From Saprospira grandis (GTDB lineage Bacteria; Bacteroidota; Bacteroidia; Chitinophagales; Saprospiraceae), in assembly GCF_027594745.1 (NCBI RefSeq), contig NZ_CP110854.1:3675501-3739500 (forward strand): 64,000 bases of DNA. The letters run 5' to 3'. A program made the translations under genes and the position numbers. Shown here one piece after another: positions 50,392 through 58,878 of this stretch. Under the pieces are notes generated by a model. It did not search any database and had not been told where the DNA came from. It was given only the letters and a program-made list of their open reading frames with translations. Each line of letters begins with the position of its first letter. Within the stretch, counting starts at the first letter, position 1.

Positions 50392-53300
50392 ATGAAACAG
50401 ATTTTCTTTAGTTTGGGCCTACTCTTTTTGGTCCTATTTAAATTGCAGGCGCAAGACAGCTTGCAGGTTTATCATTGGTCCGATTTAGCGGCAAAAGCCT
50501 TTTTGGCCCAGCAGGCAGAAGATTATGCCTTGATGAAAGTCTATGCCGATGCGGCCTACCTAAAAGGAAAGGCGGTCTTGCCTGCAGGCGATAGCAGTTT
50601 GGCGCGTTTACTTTATTATAAAGCCTATGGAATAGACTATGTTTTGGAAGATGCAGAGGGGGCTTTAGCCTTATATGAGCAGGCCGTAGATTGGCAGCTA
50701 GCTTCTGGGGCGCCGGCCTATGATTTGGCCATGACCTTAATGGCGATGGGCGATTGTTATGATGTGGCATTGGGAGACCCTCAAAAGGCAAAAGCCTACT
50801 ATTCGCAAGCCTTAGAGAGTTTGGAGGCGGTGCGTGAAAAACATCTGGTTGACTATGCCTTATTGTTATTTTATTGTGGGAATGTAGAGGAGCAGTTGGG
50901 GCAGTTGGCCAAGGCAAAAACCTTTTATAAAATGGCATTGGGGGTTCAGAAAAATGGAAATCAGTTAGACTATAGCAACAGCTTAAACAGCTTGGCTAAC
51001 TTAGCCAAAACAGAAGGGCGTTGGTTGGATGCCGAGGACTATTATTTAGAAAGTTTGGCCGTAGATGCACGGGAATTGGGGAAAAAGCATCAGAATTATT
51101 CGGCTAGTTTGCTCAATTTGGCAGACCTTTATATGCGGATGCGGAGAATGGAGGAGGCCGAGCCCTTACTTTTAGAGGCGGAGAAAATTGACCGAGAGGT
51201 ATTGGGCCCCAAGGATTTGAACTATGGGGTGACCTTAATGGGCTTGGCTCGCTTTTATTCGACGATGGGAAAGTGGAGAAAGGGGAAGGAATATTATCAG
51301 CGGGCGCAGGCCATATTTATAGCGAATAATTGGACCGTAACGGCCCAGTATGCGGGCTTGCTGCTCTCTATGTCGGGAAATGCAGAAATTCAGGAAAATT
51401 ATGCCGAAGCGATTAGCCTAAGTACTCAGGCGATAGCGATTTATCAGCAAATATATCCGGCTGATCATCATGTAATAACCAGCTGCATGATGCGAAAAGC
51501 CAATGTCTTGAGTAAACAAGGCGACTATCAAAAAGCACTGCTTATTTATAGCCGAGCGGAAGAGCGATATCTTCAGGCTTTGGGGCCAAAGCATTATTAT
51601 CGTTTAGCGGCTTTAAATCGAGAAGCCAGTATGTTTATTGCCCTAGGGCAGTCGAAAAAAGCAGTTCCGGTTTTAAAAGAGGCCCTAGTGGCCAATAGTT
51701 CGCTTTCTTGGTCTATGGAGGCGGGAGCGGATTATTTGGACCAAATGCGAGCTCATGCTTTTCCGGCCAGCAACTACCTAGAAGAATATTTGTCTAGCTT
51801 GGCGGTTTGGGTAGACCTTTTGGCCAGCAAAAAGGGACAAAAGCAGCAACAACTAGCTATTGTAGATTTGGCTTTGGATCTACTAGAGAACGAACGGGCC
51901 AATACCACTCAGGCCAATAATCAGTTCTTTTTTTTGAAAGAGACTGCTAGCTGGGTAGAAAAAGGCCTTTCCTTATTAGCTGAAGAAGAAGTAGATCAGG
52001 CCATTGATTTAATAGAACGGACCAAGGCCGTTTTGCTTTTGCAGGCACAATCGGCTCCTGCTTTGCCCAAAGACTGGCAGCAGAGAAAAGATCAGTTGGA
52101 GCAAAAACAAGCCAATTTAAGGGGCGCCTATTTGAATGCTGGAGCGAAGCAGCAGGAAGCACTTTTGGCAGCCTTGAATCAAAGCAACCGAGAGCTGGAT
52201 CAGTTTAGAAAAGAACTACAGAGCAATTATCCAGACTTAGCCGCTAGTTACTACCAAACAGCCACCCCCAAAATAAAGGATCTACAGGCCGCTTTGGGGC
52301 CAAAAATGGCCCTGCTCGATTACTTTATGGGGCAAGAAAAGCTCTACATTCTTTATCTAGACAAAGATAATAGCCGCTTAATTAGTCGCTCCCTAAAAAA
52401 TGGGCAGTTGATTAAAGAGCTGAACCAACTCTATAAGAATTTAAGCCATTATAAACCCCGCAAAAAAGAGGAGGCTCTAGCCCTAAAAACTAGCTATATG
52501 CAGTTGGCCCAAACATTAGGGGAGGAACTGCTCGGTTTTCTTCCTGCAGAACTTGAGCAGCTGCTCATTTTGCCCGATGCCGAGCTCTCCTTTATTCCCT
52601 TTGGTCTGCTATTATCTGAACAAGCCAAAGCGGATAATTACAGCGATTTGCCTTACTACCTCAAAGATTTGGCGATAAGCTATAATTACTCGGCGGCACT
52701 CTGGTTAGACAACAAAAATAGTAGCAAGCGAAAGAACAATGGGTTAATTTTAGGCCTTGCCGCTAGCTATCAAGGAGAAGCCGCGGAGCAAAGGGCGCCC
52801 AAAGCTCAAAATTGGCGATCTGTTTTGCAAGATTTGCCCGCAGCCAAAGAAGAAATTAAGCACCTAAGTCATTACTATCAAGGCGACTTTTTTATTGGAG
52901 AGTCGGCTACAGAATCACTATTTAAGGAAAAAGCAAGAGATTATGCCGTTTTGCATTTGGCCATGCACGGCCTATTAGACGAGCAAAACCCTAGTTTATC
53001 GGCCCTGGCCTTTACCGAAGATAACGATAGTAGCGAAAATAACTTTTTGCAAGCTTACGAAATTGCTCAAATGGAACTGCAGGCCGATTTGGTGGTCCTT
53101 TCTGCCTGCCAAACAGGGCAAGGACGCTTTGAGCGAGGCAATGGAACCGCCTCTTTGGCCAGAGCATTTATGTACGCGGGTAGCCCCGCCTTATTGGTCT
53201 CGCTTTGGCAGGTCAATGATCAATCAACGGCCTATATTATGCATCAATTTTATGCTCAGTTGGCCCAAGGAGCGAATAAAGCCGAAGCCCTACAACAGGC

Positions 53301-53490
53301 CAAACTTTCTTACCTTAAGGAACAAACAGAGGAGTTGGCCAAACACCCTAATCTCTGGTCGGCCTTTATTTTATTAGGGGACGAAAAAAGCTTGCTCATC
53401 AAAGAAAAAGAGAGCTCTTGGAATTATATTTTATTGGCCCTACCGCTGTTCCTTTTTGCCCTATTTGTATTATTAAGAAAACGAAAATAA
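50392..53490 (+). CDS. Exported TPR-CHAT protein
   Basis: A 1032-residue protein. Signal peptide (MKQIFFSLGLLFLVLFKLQAQ), then about eight TPRs from residue 25 to 430 (for example ALALYEQAVDWQLASG, AKAYYSQALESLEAV), a helical linker, and a C-terminal CHAT protease domain (about 700-1000). The catalytic His859 lies in LHLAMHGLLDEQ and Cys906 in VVLSACQTGQG, followed by GTASLARAFMYAGSPALLVSLW. A final membrane helix (about 1008-1027) ends RKRK, so TPR and CHAT are predicted to be periplasmic. TPR-CHAT proteins are a large family of predicted caspase-like proteases. It is first in a three-gene unit with the two secreted proteins downstream, which are possible substrates or partners. Confidence 0.9.
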   Translation: MKQIFFSLGLLFLVLFKLQAQDSLQVYHWSDLAAKAFLAQQAEDYALMKVYADAAYLKGKAVLPAGDSSLARLLYYKAYGIDYVLEDAEGALALYEQAVDWQLASGAPAYDLAMTLMAMGDCYDVALGDPQKAKAYYSQALESLEAVREKHLVDYALLLFYCGNVEEQLGQLAKAKTFYKMALGVQKNGNQLDYSNSLNSLANLAKTEGRWLDAEDYYLESLAVDARELGKKHQNYSASLLNLADLYMRMRRMEEAEPLLLEAEKIDREVLGPKDLNYGVTLMGLARFYSTMGKWRKGKEYYQRAQAIFIANNWTVTAQYAGLLLSMSGNAEIQENYAEAISLSTQAIAIYQQIYPADHHVITSCMMRKANVLSKQGDYQKALLIYSRAEERYLQALGPKHYYRLAALNREASMFIALGQSKKAVPVLKEALVANSSLSWSMEAGADYLDQMRAHAFPASNYLEEYLSSLAVWVDLLASKKGQKQQQLAIVDLALDLLENERANTTQANNQFFFLKETASWVEKGLSLLAEEEVDQAIDLIERTKAVLLLQAQSAPALPKDWQQRKDQLEQKQANLRGAYLNAGAKQQEALLAALNQSNRELDQFRKELQSNYPDLAASYYQTATPKIKDLQAALGPKMALLDYFMGQEKLYILYLDKDNSRLISRSLKNGQLIKELNQLYKNLSHYKPRKKEEALALKTSYMQLAQTLGEELLGFLPAELEQLLILPDAELSFIPFGLLLSEQAKADNYSDLPYYLKDLAISYNYSAALWLDNKNSSKRKNNGLILGLAASYQGEAAEQRAPKAQNWRSVLQDLPAAKEEIKHLSHYYQGDFFIGESATESLFKEKARDYAVLHLAMHGLLDEQNPSLSALAFTEDNDSSENNFLQAYEIAQMELQADLVVLSACQTGQGRFERGNGTASLARAFMYAGSPALLVSLWQVNDQSTAYIMHQFYAQLAQGANKAEALQQAKLSYLKEQTEELAKHPNLWSAFILLGDEKSLLIKEKESSWNYILLALPLFLFALFVLLRKRK

Positions 53491-53491
53491 G

Positions 53492-53854
53492 ATGCTCAAA
53501 AAAATGCTACTTATTGGCCTCAGCTTAACGGCTCTAGCCTGCCAAACTCCAGAACAAACACAACAAACAAATATGAATGAACCCCAAGCGATCCAGCTAG
53601 AAGGGCAGTACCGCAACCGCACTGGCGTAAAGTCAAAAATTAGTTGCTATTGCTTTCAAGCTGGCGAGCTAGTAGACCAAAAAGGAGAAAAAACCTACCT
53701 CTGCTGGGAAGGCGAGGAAGAAGCGCCTCGCTCTTGCGAAAATATCCGCGTTTGGGGCGAGTATAGCAGCAAAACTCGGGAAGAAGACCCCAATTCGCCT
53801 TGCCCCCCTGGCGAAATGCGCTATTTCTCAGTCCAAAAATATGAATGTTATTAA
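53492..53854 (+). CDS. Small Cys-rich lipoprotein
   Basis: A 120-residue lipoprotein starting two bases after the TPR-CHAT stop, so it is translationally linked to it. Signal MLKKMLLIGLSLTALAC with the lipobox LALAC-like and Cys17. The mature part has six further cysteines (ISCYCFQ, YLCWEG, RSCENI, SPCPPG, YECY), suggesting three disulphides. No family recognised. Its stop overlaps the extended frame of the next gene. Confidence 0.75.
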   Translation: MLKKMLLIGLSLTALACQTPEQTQQTNMNEPQAIQLEGQYRNRTGVKSKISCYCFQAGELVDQKGEKTYLCWEGEEEAPRSCENIRVWGEYSSKTREEDPNSPCPPGEMRYFSVQKYECY

Positions 53855-53897
53855 ATTTAGCTCCCCCTATTTTATCTCATTACTTAAATTTTTTCCC

Positions 53898-55289
53898 ATG
53901 AAAAAACTATGGTTATTGGCCATGATGGCCCTACTGTTTGCTCCCCAGAGCTGGAGCCAAAACATCCAGCCCTATCCCGGAGGCTCCGAGGTCTTTTCTG
54001 CCAAAAAAGAGCAGCCCGCCTACCTCTATACCCTAGGCGTTCGCCCGCATCGTAAAGCCAATTTTGGCGATGGCGAAAAAGATATGCAGCAAATTAGCGG
54101 AAGTTGGAAAGGCGTAAATCACAAAATGCCCAAAGGAGTTTCGGCTGAAAAATTACAGGCCTATTATGAGGACCAACTCTGCCAAGCAGGATACAAACAG
54201 TTTTATCGCTGCCGTGGCGAAGAAGAATGCGGGATCCAAATGATTGATTATTTGTATACCGGCCAAGACCCTAAAAATGCCGAGTCGCTCAGCAAATTGT
54301 ATCAAGGAGTTTATGGCAATCATGTCTGGTATAGCCTCTATACCAATGGCAAAACGCTGGCGGTCCTGATGGTCTCTGCCGCCTATCCCGAAGAATTTCC
54401 CCGAGTGGTCCTAGAAACAGTGAAAGCAAATAAGCCCGTAGTTTACCAAGGCTTTCCCTATGCCCTAGAAAATGGGGTGGGCTGGGATTTACCCAAACAA
54501 ATTAAGGCCCGAGATGCCTATGTACTCAAAAATACAGATTACTATTATTTTGGCGCTAAAGGGAAGAAAATCAGCCTCAAAACGGCCCAAACTTCTACCT
54601 TCTATACCGCTGAGGGCCTAAAGCCCAAATATCTGCATTATCTGATTGATAGCATTCTGGTCAAAGACCGAAATTATAAGCGCTTATATAGCAAACACTA
54701 CGATGATACGGGCTTTTTCCTAGAACATTTCGAGAAGGAGTCGGCGCCAAATGCCGCCAAAGCTCCTGCCGATTATCTCTACGATTTTGGCTCCTTTCAA
54801 TGTATGTATAGCAGCTACGAAAAAAATGGCCAAATTGTGGTCGTCGCCATTTCTTATTATCATGAAAATGATCCAGCAGTTTTCTTAGTGGATGTGCTGG
54901 GCAAAACCAATAGAGGCATCCAAGCCCTAGGGCAAGGCCTTTGCCAAGACGGCAGCATGGGCCAAATTGGCCAAAATGATGCAGGCAACGATATGGCCGC
55001 TATCGAACCCTATCTGGGCTGCTGGGAAAGTAGCTGGGGAACTATGTGCATAGAGTTTAAAGAGGGCAAAATCCAAGGAACTTATACCCATGATAATGGC
55101 CGAATTGAAGGCGAACTCCGCAATGGCCGCTTCTTCGGAACTTGGTCCGAATCACCCAGCTATAGCATGCCCGACGATGGGGGAGAGGTCGAACTCATCC
55201 TCTCTGCCGATAAAAAAAGCTTTACCGGAAAATGGCGCTATGGCCGTGCTGGAGAATGGCGCGAAGACTGGACAGGGACCAAAAAGTAG
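53898..55289 (+). CDS. Secreted protein, DUF4892-like with C-terminal beta domain
   Basis: A 463-residue protein with signal MKKLWLLAMMALLFAPQSWSQ; the upstream frame of 19 codons is not needed. Two related halves (about 25-200 and 200-375) each have a segment like YLYTLGV or YLYDFGS and a pattern of Tyr and Cys (FYRCRGEEECG) reminiscent of DUF4892. The last 75 residues form a small beta domain (WGTMCIEFKEGKIQGTY, LILSADKKSFTGKWRYG). Co-directional with TPR-CHAT and the small lipoprotein. The DUF4892 assignment is tentative. Confidence 0.65.
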   Translation: MKKLWLLAMMALLFAPQSWSQNIQPYPGGSEVFSAKKEQPAYLYTLGVRPHRKANFGDGEKDMQQISGSWKGVNHKMPKGVSAEKLQAYYEDQLCQAGYKQFYRCRGEEECGIQMIDYLYTGQDPKNAESLSKLYQGVYGNHVWYSLYTNGKTLAVLMVSAAYPEEFPRVVLETVKANKPVVYQGFPYALENGVGWDLPKQIKARDAYVLKNTDYYYFGAKGKKISLKTAQTSTFYTAEGLKPKYLHYLIDSILVKDRNYKRLYSKHYDDTGFFLEHFEKESAPNAAKAPADYLYDFGSFQCMYSSYEKNGQIVVVAISYYHENDPAVFLVDVLGKTNRGIQALGQGLCQDGSMGQIGQNDAGNDMAAIEPYLGCWESSWGTMCIEFKEGKIQGTYTHDNGRIEGELRNGRFFGTWSESPSYSMPDDGGEVELILSADKKSFTGKWRYGRAGEWREDWTGTKK

Positions 55290-55297
55290 TTGGTTTT

Positions 55298-55416
55298 GGG
55301 GCCTCCGCTTCGCTTCGCTCCTCGGCGCTACGCTTCAGGGCTCGCAGGTCTGCTCGGCCCTGCGGCCTGACGGCCTTGGTCTGCGGCTGCGCCGCCCCCT
55401 TTCGCATCGCTAGGCC
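55298..55416 (+). repeat. Branched GC-rich repeat, copy 20 (GGCCT/AGGCC ends)
   Basis: Common type, beginning eight bases after a stop codon and followed by a GGGCC/GGCCC hairpin to about 55434. It lies between the coding end and the terminator, so it is part of the 3' end of the transcript. Confidence 0.88.
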
Positions 55417-55461
55417 TGCGGGCCTTCGGCCCTGCAAGACGCAAAATAATTGCTTAACTTT

Positions 55462-55495
55462 AGCGTCAGTTCTTTTTAGAGCTGGCGCTTTTTTT
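55462..55495 (+). terminator. Rho-independent terminator
   Basis: Stem AGCGTCAGTTCT / AGAGCTGGCGCT (with G-T pairs) and a T-run. It ends the TPR-CHAT unit after the repeat and stops eight bases before the next ATG. Confidence 0.8.
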
Positions 55496-55503
55496 AGGCA
55501 AAA

Positions 55504-56700
55504 ATGATTAGCTTTAAAATTGAACAATTGTTTAGTTTTATGGACCTCTTATTTCTTTTGGCGCAATTGCTTTTGTTTTTTGCGCTTCCCTACCTTTTGG
55601 CCCAAATCAACGCCTTTTTGGGCCTTCAAAAGTACCTGAGTAATATTATTATTTGCTATGCTTTGGGGATGTTGCTGGGCAATGCGCAGCCGCTACTCCT
55701 TGGCGAAAGTCTGGGCGCCCAAAGCGCAGAAACAGCCAAATTGATCGCTTTTGTGTCGGTGCTTTTGGCCTTGCCGCTTTTACTCATGACTTCAGACCTG
55801 CGCTCATGGCTGCGCTATTTGGGCCATTTGGGAAAAGTATTCTTTATCATGCTGGGCTCTACCCTAATTTTGGCCCTGGCTTTTGCCTACGCCCTAGCCG
55901 ATGGTCCCTATGAAGAGCTGCCCACTATTTTGGGCATGTTTACGGGCGTCTATATTGGCGGCACACCCAATATGGTGGCTGTTTCGCAGGCTTTGGAGGC
56001 CGAAGATGGACTCTTTGTACTATTAAATGCAACAGATGTACTTTGCTCGGGCCTTTATTTTTTATTGCTGCTCAGTTTGGGCAATAGCCTTTTGGGCCGT
56101 TTGCTGCCTAAATTTAAGCCAAAAGGAGAGGGGGAAGAAGAAGCGCCCGCTATAAGCGTAGAGCAATATAATGTCAAACAAATTATTTGGGCCTTAGGGC
56201 TGGCCCTTGTCATTTTGGGCCTTTCTGTCTTGCCGGCCCTCTATTGGCCCAATGCCCAAGGAGAAATCAATAGCAGTATTTTGTTGTTGGCGATCACAAC
56301 AGGCAGTATCTTGCTGTCGTTTTTTGGACCAACCAAAAACTGGCAGGGCGTTTACCCCTTTGCCGATTATTTACTCCTGGTTTTTGGTCTAGGCGCAGGT
56401 TATTTGGCCAATTTTTCAGAATTGGCCCAAGATGGAGCTAGTTATTTACTGCTCAATGCTAGCTTTTTGGGCCTTTTACTGCTGCTGCAGCTCTTTTGGG
56501 CCTATATTTTCCGAATCGATCGAGATAGCTTTATGATTTGCTCTACCGCTACGGTCATGGGCCCGCCTTTTGTGGCCCAGATCTCTAGTAGCCTGAAAAA
56601 TAGGAGCTTACTAGCGCCCGCTATTGCTTTTTCACTTTTGGGCCTCGCCCTAGCGAACTATTTAGGGGTTTTGGTGGCTTATCTAGCAGAATTATTCTAA
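55504..56700 (+). CDS. DUF819 family membrane protein
   Basis: A 398-residue polytopic protein with about ten to eleven predicted membrane helices. The segment LGMFTGVYIGGTPNMVAVSQAL and a second one near the C-terminus (TATVMGPPFVAQISSSLKN) match the DUF819 family, thought to be carrier-type transporters with two inverted repeats. Substrate unknown. ATG at 55504 is used; an internal ATG at 55540 (MDLLFLLAQ) is an alternative. Single gene. Confidence 0.85.
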   Translation: MISFKIEQLFSFMDLLFLLAQLLLFFALPYLLAQINAFLGLQKYLSNIIICYALGMLLGNAQPLLLGESLGAQSAETAKLIAFVSVLLALPLLLMTSDLRSWLRYLGHLGKVFFIMLGSTLILALAFAYALADGPYEELPTILGMFTGVYIGGTPNMVAVSQALEAEDGLFVLLNATDVLCSGLYFLLLLSLGNSLLGRLLPKFKPKGEGEEEAPAISVEQYNVKQIIWALGLALVILGLSVLPALYWPNAQGEINSSILLLAITTGSILLSFFGPTKNWQGVYPFADYLLLVFGLGAGYLANFSELAQDGASYLLLNASFLGLLLLLQLFWAYIFRIDRDSFMICSTATVMGPPFVAQISSSLKNRSLLAPAIAFSLLGLALANYLGVLVAYLAELF

Positions 56701-56743
56701 TTTAAAGGCGAACTTTGGGGATGGAAGCGAAGAAGGTCCAATT

Positions 56744-56857
56744 GGCCTAGCGATGCGAAAGGGGGCGGCGAAGCCGCAGACCAAGGAGCGAAGCGACGAA
56801 GGGCCGAGCAGACCTGCGAGCCCTGCAGCGTAGCGCCCGCCGAAGGCGGGAGGCCCC
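56744..56857 (-). repeat. Branched GC-rich repeat, copy 21 (GGCCT/AGGCC ends)
   Basis: Minus-strand copy with the hairpin CCCGCCTTCGGCGGG and an unusual fourth arm GTCGCTTCGCTCC. About 44 bases upstream of the next gene. Confidence 0.88.
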
Positions 56858-56900
56858 AAAAAATTGCTTAAAATAAATAGAACATAAACTACAGTATACT

Positions 56901-57458
56901 ATGTTTGGATTCTTTAGAAGAAAGAAAAAAAAGGAAGAACCGCATTATGACCCCACAAATTTGCGGATCACCGACCTGCGCAAAGGTTGGTTTGTCGATT
57001 ATGATTTTCAGACCTGGGAGGCCATTGAGGAATATGAATATGACTGGGGAAACCAGGACTTTTCCTATGAGTTTTTGTTAGACAATGGCAGCGGCCAACA
57101 ACTCTTTTTGTCTATTGAGGAAGATGATGGATTGAATTGTGTCATTTTTGAAAAAATGCGCTTTTCAACTCTGCCACAGGCCGATGAAATTGAGGCCGCC
57201 GTAAAAAGCAATGGCAAGCCCCCCCGCCAACTACAAGTGAATGGCATTCGCTACTATTTTGATGGCGAATATCCAGGCTTTTGGCGGAATATTAAGGACT
57301 CCAAATCTCAGGAATTTATGCTTTGGGATTATTGGGATGATAGTGATGAAAAATGCCTAAATATTGAACAATGGGACGATAATACTTTTGAGGCCGCTTT
57401 GGGAACTTGGAAGCCCGAACAAGCCTTTAGTAATTTGACACCTAGAGAACAAGCCTAA
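56901..57458 (+). CDS. DUF4178-like protein
   Basis: A 185-residue soluble protein with a basic N-terminus (FRRKKKKEE) followed by a beta-rich domain resembling DUF4178: LRITDLRKGWFVDYDFQTW, then YEYDWGNQDFSYEFLLDN and a C-terminal FMLWDYWDDSDEKCLNIEQWDD. The family has no known activity and is often next to membrane or secreted proteins. The next gene follows after 20 bases on the same strand. Confidence 0.7.
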   Translation: MFGFFRRKKKKEEPHYDPTNLRITDLRKGWFVDYDFQTWEAIEEYEYDWGNQDFSYEFLLDNGSGQQLFLSIEEDDGLNCVIFEKMRFSTLPQADEIEAAVKSNGKPPRQLQVNGIRYYFDGEYPGFWRNIKDSKSQEFMLWDYWDDSDEKCLNIEQWDDNTFEAALGTWKPEQAFSNLTPREQA

Positions 57459-57478
57459 AACACCACTAAATTTTAACA

Positions 57479-58354
57479 ATGAAAACAAAAATATTTTCTT
57501 TTTCGGCCTTTCTATTTTTGGCCTTGGCCCTAAGCATGAGCAGCTGCGGGAGCTCTGCTGACGAAAAATACATGGCTTTTCCCGCCGACAAAATCGCCCA
57601 ATCTATGGATTCGGTCAAGAACTTTTCAATCATCTTGTATGATATGGATGTGAAGGACAAAAAATACTACCATAAGTATAAGGTCATTCAACAAACTGCC
57701 GAAATTCCCGAAGCCACTAGCCTAGATAGCACGGCCCTAGCAGATAGCACCACCAGTCCCGCCGATTTGGGCATTGTAGAAAAAATTACCGACTGGAAAG
57801 AGGTTAGCCCTTCCGATTTTGACTATCACTCTAGCAATATGGGCATGGAAATCATGTCGAAAAAAGAGGGCGATTTGACCAAGGTAGCAGCCCCTCCCGG
57901 CTACAGCCAATATGTGGGCAATTCTCGCTACGGACAATGGAAAACCAACCCCAGCACAGGAGATTCTTTCTGGGCATTTTATGGCCGTTATATGTTCCTC
58001 AATACGATGTTCAACCTCATGAGCCCCGTTCGTTATGGCGGATATAGCAGCTATTATGGGGGCTATTATGGCCGCCGCCCTTATTATGGTTCCGTAAATT
58101 CTTCTGGAAAATATAGCTACGGAACGGGTTCTGCCCATGCCGCCAAGAGCAACCCTAGTTTTGCTCAACGCATGAAAAGCAACTCTGCCCTAAAAAGCCG
58201 AGTAAACAATAGCATTAGCCGAAGCAGCGCTCGGGCCACAGGAGGCAAACGCAGTAGCGTAAGTAGCTCTTCTTCTAAACGCTCTCGCTCTTCTTCTCGC
58301 TATAGCAGCGGCTCTTCTTCTCGCTCTCGCTCTTCTAGCCGAGGCGGTAAGTAA
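57479..58354 (+). CDS. Lipoprotein with Ser/Arg-rich tail
   Basis: A 291-residue lipoprotein with the signal ending LSMSSC (Cys23). The middle is unremarkable apart from a Tyr/Gly-rich patch (about 188-205, YGGYSSYYGGYYGRR). The last 90 residues are dominated by Ser and Arg, a low-complexity basic tail that is probably disordered. It pairs with the DUF4178-like gene, with which it is likely co-transcribed. Function unknown. Confidence 0.75.
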   Translation: MKTKIFSFSAFLFLALALSMSSCGSSADEKYMAFPADKIAQSMDSVKNFSIILYDMDVKDKKYYHKYKVIQQTAEIPEATSLDSTALADSTTSPADLGIVEKITDWKEVSPSDFDYHSSNMGMEIMSKKEGDLTKVAAPPGYSQYVGNSRYGQWKTNPSTGDSFWAFYGRYMFLNTMFNLMSPVRYGGYSSYYGGYYGRRPYYGSVNSSGKYSYGTGSAHAAKSNPSFAQRMKSNSALKSRVNNSISRSSARATGGKRSSVSSSSSKRSRSSSRYSSGSSSRSRSSSRGGK

Positions 58355-58384
58355 TTTGCGCGCTCAAAATATTCTGTTTAAGGG

Positions 58385-58417
58385 GCCGAAAACATTTTTG
58401 TTTTCGGCTTTTTTTTT
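58385..58417 (+). terminator. Rho-independent terminator
   Basis: Stem GCCGAAAAC / GTTTTCGGC (loop ATTTTT) with nine T, 30 bases after the stop codon. Confidence 0.88.
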
Positions 58418-58441
58418 GTGTTTTTGAGAAAAATTACAACT

Positions 58442-58699
58442 ATGCGACTTTTTATTTCACTGAGTATTTTGCTCAGTATTTTTGCCTGTACACCAGGCAC
58501 TCAAGGCTATAGCTGCGTGGGTGGCAACTGCATTCCCATTGCCGATAATGCACAGTATAGCAGCTACGAACTTTGTATGCAACTGGGCTGTGTCCCGGAT
58601 ACCATTGGCTATGTTTGCGATGGCCAAAATTGCTTGCAGGTAGCCCTAGATAGCGCCCAATATGGCAGTTTAGAAGCCTGTGAACGAGCCTGTAGATAA
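58442..58699 (+). CDS. Small lipoprotein with two disulphide-type repeats
   Basis: An 85-residue lipoprotein starting at ATG 58442 (MRLFISLSILLSIFAC, Cys16). The mature part holds two copies of GYxCxGxxCxxxxxxxAQYxSxExC followed by a final C-terminal Cys-containing stretch (GYSCVGGNC and GYVCDGQNC), each with four cysteines. This is a tandem small disulphide-stabilised domain. Only 24 bases separate it from the preceding terminator's T-run, so its own promoter must lie within or before that terminator, or it depends on read-through. Function unknown. Confidence 0.7.
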   Translation: MRLFISLSILLSIFACTPGTQGYSCVGGNCIPIADNAQYSSYELCMQLGCVPDTIGYVCDGQNCLQVALDSAQYGSLEACERACR

Positions 58700-58708
58700 C
58701 TGTTTTTT

Positions 58709-58824
58709 GGGGCCTCCCGCCTGCGGCGGGCGCTACGTTTTGGGGCTCGCAGGTCTGCTCGGCCCTGCGGCGGCTTTGCCGCCTAGGTCTGGCCCTTCGG
58801 GCCACCCCGCCACATCGCTAGGCC
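58709..58824 (+). repeat. Branched GC-rich repeat, copy 22 (GGCCT/AGGCC ends)
   Basis: Common type with hairpins CCCGCCTGCGGCGGG, GGCGGCTTTGCCGCC and GGCCCTTCGGGCC. It begins nine bases after a stop codon. Confidence 0.9.
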
Positions 58825-58878
58825 AGGCTCGCTGCGCTCGCCTCTACATCCATTTAGATGATTCCTTAATACTAATTT

